The position numbers were made by a program, and so were the translations under genes. Below the pieces are notes generated by a model. The model searched no databases. It was not told the origin of the DNA and worked only from the letters and a program-made list of their open reading frames with translations. Shown piece by piece: positions 44,601-52,975 of a DNA stretch of 64,000 bases (its first letter is position 1; the number at the start of each line of letters is the position of its first letter). The DNA is from Parabacteroides gordonii MS-1 = DSM 23371. GTDB taxonomy: Bacteria > Bacteroidota > Bacteroidia > Bacteroidales > Tannerellaceae. The stretch is from contig NZ_KQ033920.1 of assembly GCF_000969825.1 (NCBI RefSeq), positions 1,601,075 to 1,665,074 on the forward strand, in the 5' to 3' direction.

Positions 44601-47600
44601 GATCGTCAGGGCGGGAGGCGTAGCAGGCGTGAGTGATGAAGGGGTCAGGCCGTATTTACCCAGTTCGATTGTCACACGACGGGTCAGCGTCAAAGCTGTT
44701 TCAAGCGAAGAAGTCTTCAGCAGTTCGATGGTCTGTCCTTCTTCCGACAGAGCGTCAAAAGCCGCTTCGACAGTGGCATATTCGGTTACGCCGATACGGG
44801 CGGCATTGCTGCTGCCGCCTATTGTCATATCGTTATCATGGCTGTTGGCAGAAACGATATAACCGGTCACAACCTTATTCTCGCTTCCTACAGTAAATGC
44901 ATATTCCTCTTTACTGTCGTTATTTTGCGGTAGCCACAAACAGGTTTCATCATTGATCACCGGATAGGTTACGCCGGCATAAATTATTTCGGCAAGGTCG
45001 TCACCGGCATAACGAGTGTTGACCATCGTACGCCAGTAAGCCACGTCTTTCACTCCATCGCGTATCACCGTCCCGTTCAAACGGATGGAACTGGGTATAA
45101 ACAACTGCCCGGTACCTTTCAGGTCGACATCGACCGTCATTGTTCCTTTCATCCCGACCGTTTCATCATAGAAACGGATACGGGCACCGTCGGCAACAGT
45201 CAACTGTCCTCCCGAAGCGGAAGTGATATTCTTGCCGTCCAGATTGACCAGGAAGCTGCCCGCCATCGTCTGATTGCCGGAAACAGATACCCCGGTAAGC
45301 AAATAAAGCGCCACATCGGTATGATGCAACTCGACGGAAGCCTTCCGCGCACTCTCCAAAGCCTCTTTCAGCGTATTGTAAGCCTGGTTGATACTTCCGT
45401 TACCATAAGTAACACGTGCTACCACCCCGACAGGGCTTGCAGGAATCGCTTCGGTACGTTGCGTCACCGTAGTAATTCCTCCGGCGGTATATTCCGTGCT
45501 CGAACCACCGCTGCCACCTACCGTAAAACGCAGTTCCTCGCTCTTACCGTAGTCGGGCAGCCAAAGGCAAGCCAGACCGTTGTGCAGGAAGAAAGGTACA
45601 TTCTGTTTCTGCCCGTAACTATACGTATATGTATTGGTTTCGCCTACCGGCAGTTCTTTCACCAGCGTACGGAACACGGCTTCGCCGCCTACCATCACCA
45701 CAGCATCGGTCAAAGGCACTACACCGTCGATAAACACGTCGCCCACAATGCGGAACGTATTCTTTATATTTCCTTTTCCGGTAATATTCAGGTAAGCACC
45801 GCTTGCCGAAGCATCGAATGATACGGCCGAACCGTTTTGGGCAGCAATCTCGAAGCTTTGCAGATTGAGCGTAACCTCCGTATTAGCAGGTACGGTCTGC
45901 ACGGTACTCAGATTATCGATACGGGTCAGCAGTGCCAGACTGTAACGCGATAGCGCATCGGGCGTACCCGCCTGCATTTCGTTGAAGGCATCCTGCAGGT
46001 TACCGTAGGAGTTTACTTCACGGGTATTGAGGTTGGTTACTTCGATCACGATCGGTGCCACATTGCGGTCGTGGGGTTCCACCTTGGCTACTTCGACTTC
46101 TTTTTTCTCGTAGCTGACAGGATGCGTCAGGGTTACCACCGTTTTCGGATCGCTCAGGGGTTGCTCCGGTTGCCAGCAATAGACCTTGCCTGCTTCGTCG
46201 GGCATCGCACGGAAAGGAGCCGGATCGGCATCCGTATAAGTACAATCGTATGGCTGTCCAGGTTCAAGGCCGGTGGTGACGGAGACTTTATAGAGCGTTT
46301 TACCTGATTTGTTTGTCGGGCGGCTACCATCGGTATATCCGGCATCCACGCTGCCGGCAAGTATTTTCTGCGTGCCTCCTTCGATAGAGTTATCGGCTGT
46401 CCGCAGGCCGTCGTCGTCGACCCGCCGGGTTACGATCGTTCCGCCTGCTATCGTCATCTGCGCACCGCTCTCTACAGAGATAGCCGGGCTTGCCTTATCG
46501 CCATAGGCACCTCCGTAAGCCTCGAGCTTGCCGTAACCGTCGGCAGCCGTGCTCCAGGTAAGGGCGGAAGAAGAAGCCGTCAGTTGTGCGGCGGGAAAAG
46601 AAACGCCACCGTTATAGCCGCCTTCCAGTCTGTTGGTGCCTTTCAGTTCGATATCGGCTGCTCCTTCGATACACAAGGCGGCTTTCGTCTGGGGTTTGAT
46701 ATTGGTTTCATTTAATGTGAGATAGGCTGTGCCCGTACCTCCTCCCGCGACTGTCAGTGCATGGTCTTTTCCCTTATCGGAAACAGCCTCACCGAATATA
46801 GGCAGACGGTTATCTAATGTACTACCGACAGTAGCCGTATATTTTTGTGCAGTCCCATACCTTACCGTTTGCTCGGCATCGGCGGGAGTGATCGTTACGT
46901 TGCCTTTACTTATATCTACATAAGGATAAGCATCGGCTTTATTATCATGGTTTTCATTTACCGATAATGTAGCCGTGGCAATCAGCTCGCTTCCTTCCGC
47001 CGAACCATCATAAAGAGTGAAGCTTTTGGAAGATTTACTTGCCGGCAACCAAAGGCAGTTTTTACCCGTATCTTTCTTTCCGGCAGGATAATATTCATTC
47101 CCGTTCCAACTATATCCCAGATATCCTGTAATACCCTCAGGCTCTTTGTCTACCCAGGTACGAAAAACCTTCTCACCTCCCATATAGAGTGATTTGCTCA
47201 ACTTATCATCGAGTAGCTCGGTATACAGATTTTGTATCTCAAATACGCCGACCAGACTACCAGCACCAGATAATTCCAGCATGCCACTACCGGTACATCC
47301 CAAATGGTCAGTTGCATCAGAAGTCAGAGTAAAACCATTCAAGTTTAATTCTATAGAAATTTTACTTGTTAAATCTGCCCCCCTCTTTTTATTCCAATAG
47401 GTTGTACCGTAAGTCGTATAATTCTTTTGTAAGGAGATGACATCTACACCATCTCTTGTAACATCTTTAAATGCGTCTTCCAATGATACGTACGGTCCTT
47501 TAAAGATATTATTAATTCTAGCTGCAACATATTGGGTGAAATTGATAGGTGTATTATGTTGCGATACTGTTATCTTTGTTGATTTGTAAAGTTCATTCAC

Positions 47601-49052
47601 ATTTTTAGGATTCTGAATATTGATATATTGATCGGTATACTTGCGTATCCACATATACGCCTTCTTTCCATCCAAGTATTTTGCATGAGTCCGCGTTTCA
47701 CGATCTGGGAACCCTCCATTCCATTTACACCAATCTTCCAGAGGACTCATCCATACATCAAAACCAGTAACAGAGGGCTCGAGTGTTGCTGTACAATACC
47801 ATACAGAGCCATCATAGTCAACAACATCCCAATCAGCCAAATTTCCCAGGTTATCAGCATCCACGTATACTGGTCCATTCACACAGATACTATTTTGAAT
47901 TTGCATGTTTTTCAGTTTGAGCGGTCCACTAGGTGAAAAGATAAATCCATTAGAAATAAATTTCTTTTCATTCCCGTCTAATGTTATTGACGGACCTTCA
48001 TAAGTTCCCGTATAAGTATAATTGCTTACATTTAAACAAAGTGTAGAACCAGAAGGTATAGTAGAATTAACAAGCGACTTATAATATGTTCCTTTCTGAT
48101 CGTATACTTGCCCCATCTTGGTGGTATGTGTCCAAGAATTCGATATTGTTCCTGAAGGAATTCCCGCAATTTCAAAATAATCCCATTCAGAAAATGCTTT
48201 TTGTATATACACATGGTATTTAGAACCATTTTCATAATATATTTTACCCTTGGTTCCATCACTTAATTTAAAATCATTCCAGCTACCTGATGTTGGTTTT
48301 ATATCTGTATCACTAAAATCAGGGGTAAAGTATCCCCCTTGCTTAGGGACTAGAAAAGTGCCATAATATGTTATAGATGCCCATCCGATGATAGATGGTT
48401 TAGAAACCTGTATTTCTTCTTTGTATATGTAATCTACGTAAACATATGCTCCATTCTTGATATTAAGATTTCCTCCTTTAAACCTTTTACTATCCCAACA
48501 AAGACCTCCTATTCCCGGTGCTTTATAGTCGTTATAATATCCTCCATTTGCATAGACCTGAATAGGTCCTTCGATATTTAAGGTTGTTTTATCTCCAGTG
48601 ACCCCTATGCCGGCAACTATTGCCCAACTACTTCCGGCACCTTTACAGTTCAACCAAGCCGGATTTTTCGGATCTTTCGATTTTATGGTAAAGGTATTCC
48701 CCGCTTGTCCGGGATTTCTGGTCGCAACATTCAAATCAATACCAGCAGTACTCCACTCACCTTTAACTGATCGGCCGAACAATTCATTATGTCCTTCAAA
48801 ATAAAGTGTTACATTCATATTATCGGCATCTGCACAGATAGCACCTCCTGTAACGTTCTTGAAATAATATGTGCCGCTCTTATTAATCCTCAGGCCATAC
48901 TCCCCATTTGCCCCCAAATTACCAGTGTATGTTCTTCCCGGTACAGCATAATTCTTCTGACCCCACACCTCAGAAGGTCCTCCTATCAAAAACAAAAAAA
49001 GCAACATAATCATCTGCTGCTTACCATATTTTTTCCAATTAAATCTATGCAT
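41631..49052 (-). CDS. Giant secreted beta-repeat protein (about eight modules)
   Basis: This protein of about 2470 residues is the largest of the three. I start it at 49052 (MHRFNWKKYGKQQ), which gives a normal signal peptide ending EVWG; in-frame ATGs at 49061 and 49085 would only lengthen the n-region. The first 500 residues are AT-richer at DNA level and differ from the rest (GTYYFKNVTGGAI, beta-helix-like). Then follow about eight copies of the module with the A-x-IG-xxxY start, YRTLV and CLWLP blocks and a His-Asn end. One section (about 750-950) resembles the carbohydrate-binding beta-helix of DUF4353-type proteins. The C-terminal domain matches the next gene. Role unknown. Confidence 0.82.
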   Translation of the reverse strand: MHRFNWKKYGKQQMIMLLFLFLIGGPSEVWGQKNYAVPGRTYTGNLGANGEYGLRINKSGTYYFKNVTGGAICADADNMNVTLYFEGHNELFGRSVKGEWSTAGIDLNVATRNPGQAGNTFTIKSKDPKNPAWLNCKGAGSSWAIVAGIGVTGDKTTLNIEGPIQVYANGGYYNDYKAPGIGGLCWDSKRFKGGNLNIKNGAYVYVDYIYKEEIQVSKPSIIGWASITYYGTFLVPKQGGYFTPDFSDTDIKPTSGSWNDFKLSDGTKGKIYYENGSKYHVYIQKAFSEWDYFEIAGIPSGTISNSWTHTTKMGQVYDQKGTYYKSLVNSTIPSGSTLCLNVSNYTYTGTYEGPSITLDGNEKKFISNGFIFSPSGPLKLKNMQIQNSICVNGPVYVDADNLGNLADWDVVDYDGSVWYCTATLEPSVTGFDVWMSPLEDWCKWNGGFPDRETRTHAKYLDGKKAYMWIRKYTDQYINIQNPKNVNELYKSTKITVSQHNTPINFTQYVAARINNIFKGPYVSLEDAFKDVTRDGVDVISLQKNYTTYGTTYWNKKRGADLTSKISIELNLNGFTLTSDATDHLGCTGSGMLELSGAGSLVGVFEIQNLYTELLDDKLSKSLYMGGEKVFRTWVDKEPEGITGYLGYSWNGNEYYPAGKKDTGKNCLWLPASKSSKSFTLYDGSAEGSELIATATLSVNENHDNKADAYPYVDISKGNVTITPADAEQTVRYGTAQKYTATVGSTLDNRLPIFGEAVSDKGKDHALTVAGGGTGTAYLTLNETNIKPQTKAALCIEGAADIELKGTNRLEGGYNGGVSFPAAQLTASSSALTWSTAADGYGKLEAYGGAYGDKASPAISVESGAQMTIAGGTIVTRRVDDDGLRTADNSIEGGTQKILAGSVDAGYTDGSRPTNKSGKTLYKVSVTTGLEPGQPYDCTYTDADPAPFRAMPDEAGKVYCWQPEQPLSDPKTVVTLTHPVSYEKKEVEVAKVEPHDRNVAPIVIEVTNLNTREVNSYGNLQDAFNEMQAGTPDALSRYSLALLTRIDNLSTVQTVPANTEVTLNLQSFEIAAQNGSAVSFDASASGAYLNITGKGNIKNTFRIVGDVFIDGVVPLTDAVVMVGGEAVFRTLVKELPVGETNTYTYSYGQKQNVPFFLHNGLACLWLPDYGKSEELRFTVGGSGGSSTEYTAGGITTVTQRTEAIPASPVGVVARVTYGNGSINQAYNTLKEALESARKASVELHHTDVALYLLTGVSVSGNQTMAGSFLVNLDGKNITSASGGQLTVADGARIRFYDETVGMKGTMTVDVDLKGTGQLFIPSSIRLNGTVIRDGVKDVAYWRTMVNTRYAGDDLAEIIYAGVTYPVINDETCLWLPQNNDSKEEYAFTVGSENKVVTGYIVSANSHDNDMTIGGSSNAARIGVTEYATVEAAFDALSEEGQTIELLKTSSLETALTLTRRVTIELGKYGLTPSSLTPATPPALTIGSGGQLTVTSKTGTGELEAPLSLDGGLMYIGQGITGDHIGKVTDKADGLLYRLLVTDLPATIPTGEHTYAFTTSDGTMVSSGQFMVRNGVACLWFPETMAGTLTFTLGSKAYKTENITVNPDHFNLETYGVSDVAQIRNGKKYRKLAEALNDAAGKTVIVLKNAVLENAVSISGSVTLETGDYSITSSADAQITVPESANLRITGNGSVSVGFTIISSAAGSIYSNGNLQVDRSVNMEATSKVYLNTSPAYRVNVSGLPVTASVVYDCSDQTGRVKSSESGELCLWMQPVNQPVNFSAEAGTDTYLATGIIITPTHVNPLTVTYVEGIAAIGDDIYDTLSEALTLATAGETVVLRKDLTGLGGALEARSDATISLDNNRLITATEGLTLDAGSHLLTLRDGTLEGAVAIDGNVYMKSSVIMNNARVSAAGKTVWRTFLTLPAGTTSFNYTYGDITATCTNIQENVACLWLPSSNTMQALTVTAGDVEYALNNVIIASTHGNELDLTGGNDPVAKVGDKSFASLASALAAAMEGGTVRLLKDVSLSSVQDIQKSLTLDLGGFSYTSGNSGFSVAAGKVLTIVQGSLLGTIRLNGEGSVKAGSDVKVAGIVLNKDNKECYRTLVKVGPDAAAVMQCHWLESAALTYDLLIPQGSDTYEATVPTDLDNHNTELTAYKRVVLGSGSHTWQAAYANTNLVLAGDAELSLENVTGTTTLHRLTIRDGALVKTSATAGMVIAEEGIRYVRSFVDANQWESVALPFTTTRITTEESDPASGTSRTILLTPATGTGTAGNFWLKTMSAEGKLQNVSTTEMTANVSYLMAVPTVWANKEITFVSGPNQLLRRDKVTAVKPASGFASYANGTFDRLEVKEACYLLNASGDAFELEQPLPSAVTVDPFRGYLLADVNTTTVLPTLRIGTATDVVIPSLPENLRIHTRRGCVVVEAQKEEDVFIYRFDGSLVRALRVGVGQTEIPLAGGFYIVNSTKVIVKY

Positions 49053-49129
49053 AATATCCATATCGTTAAAAGCCAAGACCCGCACCGGAAGAACACGATC
49101 AAACAGCCTCTCCTCAACCGGTCTTTTAT

Positions 49130-49137
49130 CAAAAATA
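49130..49137 (-). promoter_or_regulatory. Candidate -7 element for the giant-gene operon
   Basis: TATTTTTG on the minus strand matches TAnnTTTG and lies in the 64-97 bp gap between the HU-like gene and the first giant gene. The -33 element is weak. Confidence 0.4.
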
Positions 49138-49149
49138 CCCTATCTAAAC

Positions 49150-49437
49150 TTATTTATCTTCGTTGAGCGCTTTGAGAAAAGCGTTTCCCGGCCGGAATTT
49201 CACGGTGTATCGGGAAGGGATCGTTTTCGGTTCTCCTGTTTTCGGATTGCGTCCGGGACGTTCGGCCTGCCAAACGGAACGGAAGGTGCCGAAATTTTGC
49301 AGTACCATCATTTGGTCGACAGCTACAGCTTCCATTGTTTTTCGGATGAAACAATCGATCACAAGACGTACCTGTTGCTCTTTAAGACCTGTTTCATCGG
49401 CAAGCTGCCGGATGAGTTGTTGTTTGTTCATTGTCAT
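49150..49437 (-). CDS. HU/IHF-family DNA-binding protein
   Basis: This 95-residue protein folds as an HU-type DNA-bending dimer: MNKQQLIRQLADETGLKE for the N-terminal helices, FGTFRSVWQAERPGRNPKTG for the start of the DNA-gripping arms, then VKFRPGNAFLKALN. The arm sequence is normal for HU. A second Met two codons in (49431) may be the real start. It lies between the DUF4469 gene and the giant genes, all leftward. It could be a chromosomal architectural protein or a local regulator. Confidence 0.93.
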   Translation of the reverse strand: MTMNKQQLIRQLADETGLKEQQVRLVIDCFIRKTMEAVAVDQMMVLQNFGTFRSVWQAERPGRNPKTGEPKTIPSRYTVKFRPGNAFLKALNEDK

Positions 49438-49461
49438 ATTCTTTTAATTGATTTGTTTCAA

Positions 49462-49583
49462 TGGTTCCTGCCAGTGCAACCGCCTTGGTTCCTGCCGGTG
49501 CAACCGCCCTTTCGCGGTAGTGGGAACGCCCCGGTTCCTGCTAGAGGAACGCCGGGGTTCCCGATGCCGCAACCGTGGCATCG
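49462..49583. repeat. Tandem 24-bp repeat and GC-rich hairpins
   Basis: Two perfect-length 24-bp units abut at 49462-49485 and 49486-49509 (TGGTTCCTGCCRGTGCAACC core), differing at two positions. Further GGAACGCC/GGTTCC partial copies follow to 49560, and a hairpin (CGATGCC at 49562-49568 with GGCATCG at 49577-49583) sits 5 bp after the end of the DUF4469 gene. The whole block lies between that gene and the HU-like gene, so it may act on a shared mRNA. Confidence 0.7.
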
Positions 49584-49587
49584 AATT

Positions 49588-50343
49588 TTATTCTATTACG
49601 GGACGATCGTCCTCGCCACTTTCACCAGTACCGATAAAGACAGTAGTAGACACGGAACGGGGCGATTTACGCAAGGCGTTTTTACCCTTCATATATTGGT
49701 TTGTAATAGTCAGTTCGTATTCGCCATCTGTCAGTTCGGAAGGAACGATAAAGATCAGTTTGCCGGGATCGTTGGTACTGAACATGTCGCTACCAAGGGT
49801 TACCACCGCATCGGTAGTCGTATTCCGGAAAGTGATTCCTACTGCCGGATCATCGCCTATCACGCGAAGGTAGGCTCCATAAACGGCGAAATTGCGTCCG
49901 GGTGTCATGCTACCGTCGGTCATACCGTTGCTACGGTCTTCCACTCCGGTGATATACATTACGTCAGCTTTCTCGCCTTCAATTACAATTTCAGTTTTAG
50001 TAATCTCTTCGCGGATCACCTTGTCCTGGATGAAAGAGACGTAGATTCCGTTCTTTTCAGGGTTCCAGAGGCCTTTTTCTATAATTCCCGTAAAACGGGG
50101 TATGGCATGGAACAATCCGGTATTGACGCTGAAGCCATTCATCAGGAAGCGTGCCACGATACGTTCATAGAGTGTAACTACATGTACAAGAGTCTCTTGC
50201 CGTAGACCTGTATCTTCTTCACGCATTTCTTTGTAGATCTCATCATGCCCTGCATTCCCCGCGGATTCGAGTACCAAAATCCGATCTTTCGGATCTGTCG
50301 TTAAGCTGTTATCTGCCAGCCATCCTCTTAATTTGTTTTGCAT
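49588..50343 (-). CDS. DUF4469 protein with HU-like N-terminal domain
   Basis: This 251-residue protein begins with MQNKLRGWLADNSLTTDPKDR and has an HU-like DNA-binding domain in its first ~130 residues (ETLVHVVTLYERIVARFLMNG), then an Ig-like DUF4469 domain (YLRVIGDDPAVGITFRNTTT, then TDGEYELTITNQY). The pairing of this family with a small HU gene is common in Bacteroidales. Its role is unknown; binding to DNA or to nucleoprotein is the family-based guess. The upstream gap has the 40-bp palindrome. Confidence 0.85.
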   Translation of the reverse strand: MQNKLRGWLADNSLTTDPKDRILVLESAGNAGHDEIYKEMREEDTGLRQETLVHVVTLYERIVARFLMNGFSVNTGLFHAIPRFTGIIEKGLWNPEKNGIYVSFIQDKVIREEITKTEIVIEGEKADVMYITGVEDRSNGMTDGSMTPGRNFAVYGAYLRVIGDDPAVGITFRNTTTDAVVTLGSDMFSTNDPGKLIFIVPSELTDGEYELTITNQYMKGKNALRKSPRSVSTTVFIGTGESGEDDRPVIE

Positions 50344-50406
50344 ACCAGTGTTTATTATGGAGTTTTGTTAGATCTCCGGTTAATAATCGACCGTTTTGTC
50401 AAAATC

Positions 50407-50446
50407 AAAATGACTAGAAAAAACGATCGTTTTTTCTAGTCATTTT
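50407..50446. repeat. Perfect 40-bp palindrome with a nearby partial copy
   Basis: The arms 50407-50426 and 50427-50446 are exact inverse copies with no spacer (core AAACGATCGTTT, outer AAAATGACTAG). A related partial copy, AAAACGATCCTTTTTTCTAG with CCATTTT, lies at 50562-50587, and a shorter AAAACGATT near 50638. The palindrome is 64 bp upstream of the DUF4469 gene. The T-run is inside the stem, so it is not a normal terminator. A regulator site, or a cruciform-forming element, are possible. The rest of the gap 50344-50711 is AT-rich with no gene seen. Confidence 0.8.
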
Positions 50447-50711
50447 CGTGGAGGTGTCATCTTCTCCGTCATTTATTCTAAATAACTTGATTATTAGAGG
50501 TTAATAAACATCTGAAAAATTTGGTCGGTATTCTAAAAAAGCCTAGTTTTGCAGACAAATTAAAACGATCCTTTTTTCTAGCCATTTTGATTATTCGTGC
50601 TTCTTTCGTATCATTTCTATTTTGAATAAAACGATTCTTTAAACAATCAGGTATTTTTTTCTTTGAGAATATATAAAAGTCTATCAATGAAGATGTTTAA
50701 GTATATATAAA

Positions 50712-50749
50712 TAAAAAAAGGAGATATACCCTAAAGTATACCTCCTTTA
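50712..50749 (-). terminator. Intrinsic terminator of rho
   Basis: On the minus strand AAAGGAG with GTATAC, a short loop, and the paired GTATA and CTCCTTT are followed by TTTTATTT. It lies 21 bp after the rho stop. Confidence 0.8.
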
Positions 50750-50769
50750 ATAACATATAGCTTCTTTGT

Positions 50770-52785
50770 TTATCCGTTCATAGAAGCCAGGAACTCCATA
50801 TTGTCGTAAGTCTGTTCCATACGTTTCTTTACAAACTCCATTGCTTCGAGCGAGTTCATATCCGACAGATACTTGCGGAGGATCCACATACGGTTCAATG
50901 TACTTTCATCCTGCAACAGGTCGTCGCGACGAGTACTTGAAGCAGTGATATCGACAGCCGGATAGATACGTTTGTTCGACAGTTTGCGGTCGAGCTGCAA
51001 TTCCATGTTACCTGTACCCTTGAATTCTTCAAAGATAACATCATCCATCTTGGAGCCTGTTTCAGTCAACGCTGTAGCCAGGATCGTCAGGCTACCGCCG
51101 TTTTCGATGTTACGAGCTGCACCGAAGAAACGTTTCGGCTTCTGCAGGGCATTCGCATCCACACCGCCGGAAAGAACCTTACCGGATGCAGGCTGAACGG
51201 TATTATAAGCACGTGCAAGACGTGTGATAGAGTCTAACAGGATTACTACATCGTGGCCACATTCCACCATACGTTTTGCCTTGTTCAGAACGATTTCGGC
51301 AATCTTCACGTGGCGTTCTGCCGGTTCGTCGAAAGTAGAAGCGATCACTTCGGCATCTACGCTGCGAGCCATGTCGGTTACTTCCTCCGGACGTTCGTCG
51401 ATCAGCAGGACGATCATGTACACTTCCGGATGGTTGGCTGCGATTGCGTTAGCGATATCTTTCAGCAACATGGTCTTACCGGTCTTGGGCTGTGCCACGA
51501 TCAAACCACGCTGTCCTTTACCGATCGGCGAGAACAAGTCTACAACGCGAACGGAAATATTATCATTCACCTTCGGAGCCTTACGTGCGGTAAGCATGAA
51601 TTTTTCGTCGGGGAAAAGCGGTGTCAGGTGATCGAAAGGAACGCGGTCGCGTACGTCTTCCGGCGAACGGCCGTTGATCTTGTCCACTTTTACCAGCGGG
51701 AAATATTTTTCACCTTCCTTCGGAGGACGGATAGCACCTTCCACCACGTCGCCTGTCTTCAAACCAAACAGTTTGATCTGCGACTGCGATACGTAGATAT
51801 CATCCGGAGAAGTCAGGTAGTTATAATCAGAAGAACGCAGGAAACCATAACCATCCTGCATCATTTCCAATACGCCGGTTCCTGTCAGGATACCATCAAA
51901 TTCGTATTGTTTTTCCTGCGGTGCATTGTTATTATTGTTGCGCTGGTTGTTGTGGTTGTTCTGATTATTCTGATTGTTCTGTCTGTTGTTAGGACGAGGA
52001 GTGTTTTGCTGCTGCGGTTGCGGAGCGGCTTCCTTTTCAGGCTGTGCTGCCTTTTCCTGTGGTTGCGGCTTGGCTGGTGAAGGAGAGAACGGGAAGAGCT
52101 GGTCGAGAACCGATTTTGTATCGGGATGTCTGAACACCACTCTTTTTGGTTCGTTTTCCGACGCCGGAGCCTCGTTTGCAGGAGCTTCAGGAGCCGGTAC
52201 TGCCGGAACTTCAGGTGCTGCTTCCACTACAGGCAACTCTTCGGGAGCACCTTCCACAACAACCGGAGGTAACAATGGTTTTTCCACTGCCGGGACTTCC
52301 GCCGCAACAGTCTGGGTAGCTTTTGAAACTACCACCTCGTCCGTATCGTTAGCAGGAGCAACCGCACCGGCTACTTTTTCCTTTTTCTCGATACGAACTC
52401 TTTTCTTACGATCAGGTTGTTCCTTCTTTTCTGCAGCAACTGCTACTTTCTTTTCCTCTACGGGTTTTGCCGCTTCCGGAGCCGGAGCTGCTGCAACGTC
52501 TTCTGTTTTCGCTGCTTTCACTTTGCTTTCAGCCTTAGGAGCTTTGGCTGCCGCCGTTTTAGGTGTTTTCTTCGCTTTCGTCTGCTTTTCAGCTTTCTTA
52601 GCCTCTTTTTCTTTCTCCTTTTCTGCCTGTTGACCTGCATAAGAGATAGCTTGCTCATCAAGAATACGGTAAACAAGTTCTTCTTTTTTCAAAGAACTTA
52701 TTTTCTTAATTCCCAACTCTTCCGCTATACTCTGCAATTCAGGAAGGAGTTTTTCATTTAGTTCTAGAATGTTATATTTCTGCAT
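50770..52785 (-). CDS. rho: Transcription termination factor Rho with long disordered insertion
   Basis: This 671-residue ATP-driven RNA translocase ends untranslated transcripts. It has the Rho N-terminal helix domain (residues 1-50), a Lys/Ala/Glu/Pro-rich disordered stretch (about 60-260), an Asn/Gln-rich run (about 264-292), the RNA-binding OB fold ([15 protein letters not shown]) and the ATPase core (AQPKTGKT near 430, [31 protein letters not shown]). E. coli Rho is 419 residues; the excess is the insertion. In Bacteroides thetaiotaomicron such an insertion drives Rho condensates and gut fitness. The gene has its own promoter and terminator. Confidence 0.97.
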   Translation of the reverse strand: MQKYNILELNEKLLPELQSIAEELGIKKISSLKKEELVYRILDEQAISYAGQQAEKEKEKEAKKAEKQTKAKKTPKTAAAKAPKAESKVKAAKTEDVAAAPAPEAAKPVEEKKVAVAAEKKEQPDRKKRVRIEKKEKVAGAVAPANDTDEVVVSKATQTVAAEVPAVEKPLLPPVVVEGAPEELPVVEAAPEVPAVPAPEAPANEAPASENEPKRVVFRHPDTKSVLDQLFPFSPSPAKPQPQEKAAQPEKEAAPQPQQQNTPRPNNRQNNQNNQNNHNNQRNNNNNAPQEKQYEFDGILTGTGVLEMMQDGYGFLRSSDYNYLTSPDDIYVSQSQIKLFGLKTGDVVEGAIRPPKEGEKYFPLVKVDKINGRSPEDVRDRVPFDHLTPLFPDEKFMLTARKAPKVNDNISVRVVDLFSPIGKGQRGLIVAQPKTGKTMLLKDIANAIAANHPEVYMIVLLIDERPEEVTDMARSVDAEVIASTFDEPAERHVKIAEIVLNKAKRMVECGHDVVILLDSITRLARAYNTVQPASGKVLSGGVDANALQKPKRFFGAARNIENGGSLTILATALTETGSKMDDVIFEEFKGTGNMELQLDRKLSNKRIYPAVDITASSTRRDDLLQDESTLNRMWILRKYLSDMNSLEAMEFVKKRMEQTYDNMEFLASMNG

Positions 52786-52954
52786 ATTGAGAAGTGAGTA
52801 ATAAAAACGGTAGACGATAAAAGATTGTACAACACGTGCTTACCGCTATCATTGTATCTTAATAGTTTTTGATAATAAATAAATTTCAATGTAAATAACC
52901 GGATTGTTTAGCTAATTTGAATCATTAGTAACACATCTGCGGAGTAAATCTTTG

Positions 52955-52962
52955 CAAATGTA
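52955..52962 (-). promoter_or_regulatory. Bacteroidota -7 element for rho
   Basis: TACATTTG (minus strand) matches TAnnTTTG and predicts a start near 52949, giving a leader of about 160 nt. A long leader is compatible with autoregulated termination, as known for rho in other bacteria. Confidence 0.5.
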
Positions 52963-52975
52963 AGAACATTTTTAG

